The notes under the pieces were generated by a model. It did not search any database and was not told the origin of the DNA. It saw nothing but the letters and a program-made list of their open reading frames with translations. From an uncultured Alphaproteobacteria bacterium (GTDB lineage: Bacteria; Pseudomonadota; Alphaproteobacteria; Bin65), in contig CAMYMQ010000370.1 in NCBI GenBank assembly GCA_947259335.1, positions 1-32,972 of the forward strand: DNA of 32,972 nucleotides, given 5' to 3'. Position numbers and translations under genes: made by a program. Each line of letters opens with the position of its first letter. Position 1 is the first letter of the stretch. Of this stretch, positions 24,577 to 32,972 are shown piece after piece.

Positions 24577-25704
24577 ATGGAAACGCGCAACGGACGGGAG
24601 GACGGTTTGGCTTCGATTTCGGGCGATGTGCTGCTGGTCGGCAGCGTACCCTTCGCAACGGTGGACGAGGTCTTCGGGACCTGCGCGCACACGCTGGGTT
24701 CCCGGGTCTTCGCGCTGCCCGACGGCGAGATCGGCGAACGGTCGACCTGGGTCATCGCCCTGACCAACCTCACCTATGCGAAGAACCCCGACATGGAGGC
24801 GATCAACGCCGTCCCGGCCGACGCGCTGAAGAGCCCGTCGAGCCACGACGACGAGGCGATGCGCGCCTCCCACGGCACCTTCCGGCTCAAACCCGGGGTC
24901 ACGGAAACCACCCTGGACCTGCCCTACGCGTCGGAAGCCCTGACCTCCTACGAGGTCTTCCGCAGGCTCCGGGACGAGGGCCGGATCCCCGAGGGCGTGC
25001 GCTTCCAGGTCGCCCTGCCCTGTCCCCACGACGCGATCAGCACCTTCTTTCCAGACGCCGGCGACCGCCGGATCGTCATGCGCGCCTACGAGGAGGCGAT
25101 CCGCCGCGACATCGCCGAGATCGTCGCCCACGTCCCGGCCGAGGACCTTGCGATCCAGTGCGACTACTGCACCGAGCTGCTGGCCATCCTCGGCGCCCAG
25201 GAGAAGCATAAGGCGACCGGCGACAGGGCGGCGCGAGACGTCGCCGCCGAACGCTTCGAGCGGTTCACCGCGCCGGACTATCTGGCGCCGATGACCGAGG
25301 ACATCCCGGAAGGCGTCCTTGTCGGGTTCCACCTGTGCTACGGCACCTGGGGCGGCTGGCCCATGGGCGAGGTCGCGGACATCGGTTTCTGCGTACGCCT
25401 CGCCAACGCCATCGTCGCCAACGCGCCCCGGCGCATCGACTTCCTCCACCTCCCCGTCATGGACTATGCGGACGACGCCTTCTTTGCGCCGCTGGCGGAC
25501 CTCGAGATCGGCGACGCCAAGGTCTTCCTGGGCCTGGAACTCGCCGACGGGGTCGATGCCATGGTGGCACGCGCGCGGATGGCGCGACGCTTCCTGCCCG
25601 ATTTCGGGGTCGCGCACTACTGCGGCTACGGCCGCGACGATCCGGACCGGGTCCGCCGCCTGCTGCAGGATCTGAAGGAGGGTGCGGACGCGATCGCGGG
25701 CTAG
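24577..25704 (+). CDS. Divergent MetE/UROD-superfamily zinc protein
   Basis: A 375-residue TIM-barrel protein remotely like the MetE catalytic domain. It retains H252-x-C254 (GFHLCYGTWGG) and C349 (AHYCGYGRDD), the likely zinc ligands, but lacks the clear SIE motif of its neighbour; DFLHLPVM lies at that place. It starts with VLLVGSVPFAT, the barrel's first strand, and ALPDGEIGERSTW. It probably catalyses alkyl or methyl transfer to a thiol, or a lyase reaction. ATG 24577 is given as start; TTG 24607, with GGGAGG just upstream, is a good alternative giving 365 residues. Controlled, presumably, by the divergent TetR. Confidence 0.75.
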   Translation: METRNGREDGLASISGDVLLVGSVPFATVDEVFGTCAHTLGSRVFALPDGEIGERSTWVIALTNLTYAKNPDMEAINAVPADALKSPSSHDDEAMRASHGTFRLKPGVTETTLDLPYASEALTSYEVFRRLRDEGRIPEGVRFQVALPCPHDAISTFFPDAGDRRIVMRAYEEAIRRDIAEIVAHVPAEDLAIQCDYCTELLAILGAQEKHKATGDRAARDVAAERFERFTAPDYLAPMTEDIPEGVLVGFHLCYGTWGGWPMGEVADIGFCVRLANAIVANAPRRIDFLHLPVMDYADDAFFAPLADLEIGDAKVFLGLELADGVDAMVARARMARRFLPDFGVAHYCGYGRDDPDRVRRLLQDLKEGADAIAG

Positions 25705-25854
25705 TGTCAGGCGACCGCCAACGCGCGGCCGGTCCCGACGAGGGCGGCAATCCCCTAAGGAAATCCTGCGAGGTCTGGTAGAATTCTGACAACGGCGCAA
25801 TCGCGGTCGACCGATCCCAGAAAGAACCGCCGCGCCAGACAAGGAGGAAATGTC
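25705..25854 (+). promoter_or_regulatory. Leader and possible promoter of the Rieske oxygenase gene
   Basis: TAGAAT (25779-25784), overlapping the AGAATTCT palindrome (25780-25787), is a possible -10; no good -35 is seen. AAGGAGGAAA lies just before the ATG and is the strongest ribosome site in this region, so high translation is expected. Confidence 0.4.
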
Positions 25855-26934
25855 ATGCTGGTGCGCACCGAAAAGCCGTGGCCGCTCAACGCCTGGTACC
25901 AGGCCGCCTGGGCGAGCGAGATCGAGGACAAGCCGTTTGCCCGCACCCTGCTCAACGAGCCGGTGGTGCTGTTCCGCGATGCCGGGGGCACGGTCCATGC
26001 GCTCGAGGACCGCTGCTGCCACCGGGCCACGCCGCTCCGCCTCGGCGAGGTCGTGCCCGAGGGCCTCCAGTGCGGCTATCACGGCATGGTCTTCGCGGGC
26101 GACGGCAAGTGCGTCGTGATCCCGGGGCAGGACAAGATCCCGCCCCAGGCCCGGGTGCGCAGCTACCCGGTGGTCGAGCGCCAGGAATTCATCTGGATCT
26201 GGATGGGCGATCCCGACAAGGCCGACGAGGCCCAGATCATCGACTACCCGTGGAACGACGACCACGAGAACTGGCCGCACAAGCACGGCATGTATCACGT
26301 CAAGTGTAACTACATGCTCCTGATCGACAACCTGATGGACCTGACCCACATCCCCTTCATCCACCGCAACACCATCGGCGGCGGCAACCAGATGGGCCAG
26401 GTCAACGCCACCATGGACGTCAAGAAGACGGACATGGGCGTCCACTACATCCGCTGGATGGAGGGCATCGTCCCGCCGCCGACCTACCAGAAGGGCGCCG
26501 GCTGGACCAACGAGACCCGCGTCGACCGCTGGCAGGAATTCGAATACATCGCCCCCACCGCCGTGACCCAGTGGACCGGCGCCCTGGAGGTCGGCCGCGG
26601 CGCGAAACAGGAGCGCACTCAGAAAGGCGGTTTCTCGCTGCGCCTGTGGCACTGCGCGACGCCCGAGACCGAGGACAGCTGCTTCTATTTCTGGACCCCG
26701 GCCAACGGCTACAAGCCGGAAGACGCGGAAGCGACCGAGGTTTTGTTCCAGGAGATCGCCACGACCTTCGTCGAGGACCTGGAGTTCCTGGAATCCCAGC
26801 AGGCCGCCTATGACCGCGATCCCGACGCGCCGCTGGTCGACATCAAGCACGACGCCGCCCGCCTGCCCGCCCGCCGGGCGGTCGAACGGATGATCCGGGC
26901 GGAGGAGACCCGCCCGGCGGCGGCGGCGGAATAG
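25855..26934 (+). CDS. Rieske 2Fe-2S aromatic ring-hydroxylating / O- or N-demethylase oxygenase
   Basis: A 359-residue terminal oxygenase of the VanA-like group. The Rieske cluster ligands are C54-x-H56 (CCHR) and C73-x2-H76 (CGYHG), and the mononuclear iron ligands are D162, H165 and H170 (MDLTHIPFIH). Domain order is Rieske (about 10-110), then catalytic domain. Relatives remove methyl groups as formaldehyde from methoxy or N-methyl compounds, or hydroxylate rings; the substrate is not predictable. The reductase partner could be elsewhere, since the nearby gene at 27454 is a flavin reductase and carries no ferredoxin domain. Confidence 0.92.
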   Translation: MLVRTEKPWPLNAWYQAAWASEIEDKPFARTLLNEPVVLFRDAGGTVHALEDRCCHRATPLRLGEVVPEGLQCGYHGMVFAGDGKCVVIPGQDKIPPQARVRSYPVVERQEFIWIWMGDPDKADEAQIIDYPWNDDHENWPHKHGMYHVKCNYMLLIDNLMDLTHIPFIHRNTIGGGNQMGQVNATMDVKKTDMGVHYIRWMEGIVPPPTYQKGAGWTNETRVDRWQEFEYIAPTAVTQWTGALEVGRGAKQERTQKGGFSLRLWHCATPETEDSCFYFWTPANGYKPEDAEATEVLFQEIATTFVEDLEFLESQQAAYDRDPDAPLVDIKHDAARLPARRAVERMIRAEETRPAAAAE

Positions 26935-27453
26935 CGGCCCAGGGCCCCGGCCGGTTCGGCGGCCCGGAAAAGTAAGGGTCCCTGCCCCCGGCCCCGATCT
27001 GTCAGGTTTCGTCAGGTCGGCACGGTCGACGGCCGCCAAAAGGTCGGGAAAAGTCAGGGTCGGCCCAGGCACCCCGGCGGATGTGTCAGGTTTTGTAGGG
27101 TTGGGACGGTCGGGAGTCGCCCAAAGGTCAGGAAAAGTAAGGGTCCATCCAGGGCCCCCGGTGGATATGTCAGGTTCTGTCAGGTCGGGACGGTCGGGGG
27201 TCGCCCAAAGGTCAGGACAAGTAAGGGTCGCCCCGGGCACCCCCGCGGATATGTCAGGTTCTGTCAGGTCGCGGTCGACCGCAGCCGCCTTTGGCCGGAA
27301 AGCATGACCCGGTCCCGGACCCGGCGGGTCTTCGGCGTGAGCGTGTGAGCGGCAGGACATCCGGCCTCGGCGTCACGGACAGGGGAGCTAAAGGACTTTA
27401 TCCCCATATCGGAACGCACGCCGTGACCTTCAAGGCGACGAGGCCGCCCCCTC
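26935..27453. other. 519-bp convergent intergenic region
   Basis: Lies between the Rieske stop and the flavin reductase stop. It contains the tandem repeat array, then about 180 bp of GC-rich sequence with GGGGAGCTAAAG / CTTTATCCCC near 27382-27404, an imperfect stem. No gene seen. Confidence 0.5.
26965..27271. repeat. 84-bp tandem repeat array, about 3.6 copies
   Basis: Copies start at 26965 (81 bp), 27046, 27130 and 27214 (58-bp partial). Shared landmarks are GGAAAAGTAAGGGTC, TGTCAGGTTCTGTCAGGTCG, GACGGTCGGGGGTCGCCCAAAGGTC. The later copies are closer to each other than to the first. The unit of 84 bp (28 codons) keeps frames open on both strands, but no ribosome site or domain supports translation. 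A 12-bp palindrome GCGGTCGACCGC (27271-27282) follows. Confidence 0.85.
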
Positions 27454-27954
27454 CTATCCGCCGTAGAAGACCTTCTCGCCCAGGTCCCACATGTGCAGGA
27501 TCGCCTGGTCGGCCCGGCCCTCGGGCTGATGATAGACGGTGGCGTTGACCGCCTCGCCGATCACCGTGTGGTGGTCGCCCTTCTCGACGATCTCGGCGAC
27601 CTTGAATTCCACCGCGGCGATGGCGTGGTCGAGGATCGGCGCGCCCGACAGGCCCGTGTGATAGGGCTCGCCCGAGATCTTGTGGTCCTGGACCTCGGCG
27701 GGTTTGAAGAAGGTGAAGGCCATGCCGACATGGTCCTTACCGAGCATGTTGAGCGCGAAGTGGCCGGACTTCTTGAGGACCGCGTACACGTTCGAATCGG
27801 TCTTTACGCCCACCGCCACGAGCGGCGGCTCGAAGGCGGTCTGGGTGACCCAGTTGACCGTCGCCGCCCCGATCTCGCCGTCGGCCTCGGCGGTGAGCAC
27901 GTAGAGGCCATAGGGGATCATCCGCAGGGCGGTTTTCTTGGTGTCGGCGTCCAT
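27454..27954 (-). CDS. Flavin reductase domain protein
   Basis: A 166-residue FMN-binding split-barrel protein of the flavin reductase family. GLYVLTAEADGEIGAATVNWVTQTAFEPPLVAVGV, FALNMLGKDH and GDHHTVIGEAV are the common family blocks. It would reduce FMN/FAD with NAD(P)H for a flavin-dependent monooxygenase, or act directly as a redox protein. Strong AAGGAG site before ATG 27954. It is the last of three minus-strand genes, 98 nt after the secreted protein gene, and converges with the Rieske gene across the repeat array. Partner uncertain. Confidence 0.9.
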   Translation of the reverse strand: MDADTKKTALRMIPYGLYVLTAEADGEIGAATVNWVTQTAFEPPLVAVGVKTDSNVYAVLKKSGHFALNMLGKDHVGMAFTFFKPAEVQDHKISGEPYHTGLSGAPILDHAIAAVEFKVAEIVEKGDHHTVIGEAVNATVYHQPEGRADQAILHMWDLGEKVFYGG

Positions 27955-28052
27955 GGGGCGGTTCTCCTTTTTCCTTGCTATCCAGCCGGTGGAAAAAGGC
28001 TAGGCGACGCCCCCGGGTCGATCAAGCCGACAGATGCGCGCGCCGACGCCGG

Positions 28053-28663
28053 TTACCGCACCGGCGCCATCACGGTCTTGCGGCAGAGCACGGTGTTGTC
28101 GATCTCGAGGTCCGGACCCCAGATGAACTTCGCCCCGCCCCACCGATAGCGCCGGTATACGGGCAGCGGGCGGACGGCGCTCTCGCCATGGACGGTGGCC
28201 CGCGGCCAGCGGCGGTCGTCGAAACGCGCACCGGTCCAACCCTTCGGCATGGGCCCGGTCTGTACCCGGCAGCTGCGTGCCGGGTCGTTGTCCAGGCACC
28301 GGCGATCGACCGGCCCTCGGGAGACGACGAGACAACGCCAGCTGCCGTCGGTCACGACACCGTTCGAGAACCGGGCAACGAAGCCGCCGTCGCCGATTCT
28401 GGTGTGATTGTATTCGAGCCCGGTACGCGGATGGGCGAAGTCCTTCAGCACGACCGCGAGCGTCATCGGGTAGCTGGCCCGGAACTTCGTCACGACGACG
28501 TTGTGCGGCGTGAATTCGATCGGGTCCTTCGCCACCAACCGGCCGTTGACGTAAAGCTCGACATAGTTGTCAGCATAGAGCCAGGCGGTGACTTCGCGAG
28601 TCTGGGCGTGAGCGGCCACGGACACCGTTAGGCCAGCGAGCAATGCAAGAATTGCTGCTCGGG

Positions 28664-28667
<4 letters not shown>
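28053..28667 (-). CDS. Small secreted beta-sandwich-like protein, unknown function
   Basis: A 204-residue protein with signal peptide MTRAAILALLAGLTVSVAAHA. The mature part, with ADNYVELYVNGRLVAKD and RFDDRRWPRATVHGE, looks like a galactose-binding/PA14-type beta sandwich. Four cysteines are present. No enzyme motif is visible. Its ATG overlaps the stop of the HyuA-HyuB gene by 4 nt (ATGA), so it is co-translated with it. A role in substrate capture outside the cytoplasm is possible but not supported by sequence alone. Confidence 0.72.
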
Positions 28668-32284
<3,617 letters not shown>

Positions 32285-32459
32285 GCCATGGGCCGTAGCG
32301 CAGCCGCGCGCATCGGTCCAGTCCTCTCGCACGGAAACGCCTGAGGAAGTACGCTCGAGCAACGAGTGTAAGATTGGTCTGCAGGCGCACCGAATGGCTG
32401 GACCCGGCGGGAACCACTGCTAGAGTGCGCCGCCTCCCTCAAGCCGCGCAGAACCGTCC

Positions 32460-32972
32460 ATGCCCCCCGCCGCCGATCCCCGCGTCCATCCCTACGCCAA
32501 TTACGACATCCCCGCCCTGCTGGCCGAGCGGGCGCGGACCCGCGCGGACCATCCATTCATCGTCTGGGAGCCGTTCGAGGGCACCGGCGAGACCTGGACC
32601 TACGCCCAGTTCGCCCGCCGCGTCGACCGGGTCGCCGCCGGGCTGGCCGCGCGCGGGGTCAGGGCGGGCGACAGCGTCCTGGTCCATCTGGAGAACTGCC
32701 CCGAGATCCTGTTCGCCTGGTTCGCCTGCGCCAACCTTGGCGCGATCTGCGTGACCACCAACGCCCGGTCGGCGGCCGACGAGATGGCCTATTTCGCCGA
32801 CCATTCGGGCGCGGTCGCCGCGATCACCCAGCCCAGGTTCGCCGACATGGTGGCCGGCGCCTGCACCGGCCTGCGCTGGATCGCCGTGACCGATCACGAC
32901 AGCGGCTCCGCGCCGGCTCAGGGCCAGGCGCCGGACAAGGCCAGCGCGTTTGCCGCGCTCGACGGCGATCCC
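32460..32972 (+). CDS. AMP-dependent acyl-CoA synthetase/ligase, N-terminal part (3' partial)
   Basis: The ATG at 32460 opens a frame that runs off the window end (171 residues seen). The sequence has ETWTYAQFARRVDRVAAGLAARGVRAGDSVLVHLENCPEILFAWFACANLGAICVTTN, the typical N-terminal part of adenylate-forming ligases, closest in style to crotonobetaine/carnitine-CoA ligase-like enzymes. It would activate a carboxylic acid with ATP and CoA. The ATP-binding core lies beyond the window. It is divergent from the HyuA-HyuB gene. Confidence 0.88.
   Translation, partial: MPPAADPRVHPYANYDIPALLAERARTRADHPFIVWEPFEGTGETWTYAQFARRVDRVAAGLAARGVRAGDSVLVHLENCPEILFAWFACANLGAICVTTNARSAADEMAYFADHSGAVAAITQPRFADMVAGACTGLRWIAVTDHDSGSAPAQGQAPDKASAFAALDGDP

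Noticed and set aside
26965-27271. CRISPR array or repeat-containing protein
   Set aside because: The whole 84-bp unit is repeated with no unique spacers, and there are no cas genes. The frames through it lack ribosome sites and continue into unrelated sequence.
23731-27360. Minus-strand frame of about 1200 codons covering TetR, MetE-like and Rieske genes
   Set aside because: It mixes the antisense of two real genes, the repeat array and an out-of-frame reading of TetR; no coherent protein.

Overview
The window looks like chromosomal DNA from a high-GC alphaproteobacterium, probably a free-living Rhodospirillales-like lineage; the exact taxon is not determined. Supporting signs are a circularly permuted two-piece tmRNA gene, an alphaproteobacterial-type SspB adaptor, a class II fumarase followed by a ribbon-helix-helix protein, ThyX instead of ThyA, and strong GC codon bias that leaves long spurious reading frames open opposite real genes. 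I see no prophage, IS element or CRISPR array.

Left part (1-7.2 kb): the 3' end of an unrecognised gene, a periplasmic L,D-transpeptidase-fold protein, thyX, a TadG-like von Willebrand factor A protein, and a tungstate ABC transporter in the order tupB-tupC-tupA. A convergent one-component regulator follows, with a helix-turn-helix fused to a periplasmic-binding-protein-like domain, and is the obvious candidate sensor for the transporter.

Middle part (7.2-20.4 kb): ssrA (two-piece tmRNA, predicted tag ANDNDQMALAA) lies directly upstream of sspB, whose product is expected to hand tagged proteins to ClpXP. Then come an alpha/beta hydrolase, a PAS-like protein, fumC, a ribbon-helix-helix protein, a secreted YHS protein and a luciferase-like monooxygenase. 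Next is a compact cassette of a SAM methyltransferase, two tandem paralogous bacterial voltage-gated sodium channels and a single-pass membrane protein. A D-lactate dehydrogenase-like flavoprotein, a membrane protein with a long disordered tail, a cysteine-rich secreted protein and the broken 5' end of a flavodoxin-fold quinone reductase gene complete this part.

Right part (20.4-33 kb): an accessory, probably catabolic region. It has an unusual fusion of a methyltransferase to a D-Ala-D-Ala-ligase-like ATP-grasp domain, two different short MetE-like zinc proteins either side of a TetR regulator, a Rieske oxygenase of the O/N-demethylase type, a flavin reductase, a fused HyuA-HyuB (5-oxoprolinase/hydantoinase) protein, a small secreted protein and the start of an acyl-CoA synthetase. 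Together these suggest oxidative demethylation or dealkylation with one-carbon or alkyl transfer, followed by lactam or imide-type hydrolysis and CoA activation; the substrate cannot be read from the sequence. An 84-bp tandem repeat array lies between the Rieske and flavin reductase genes.
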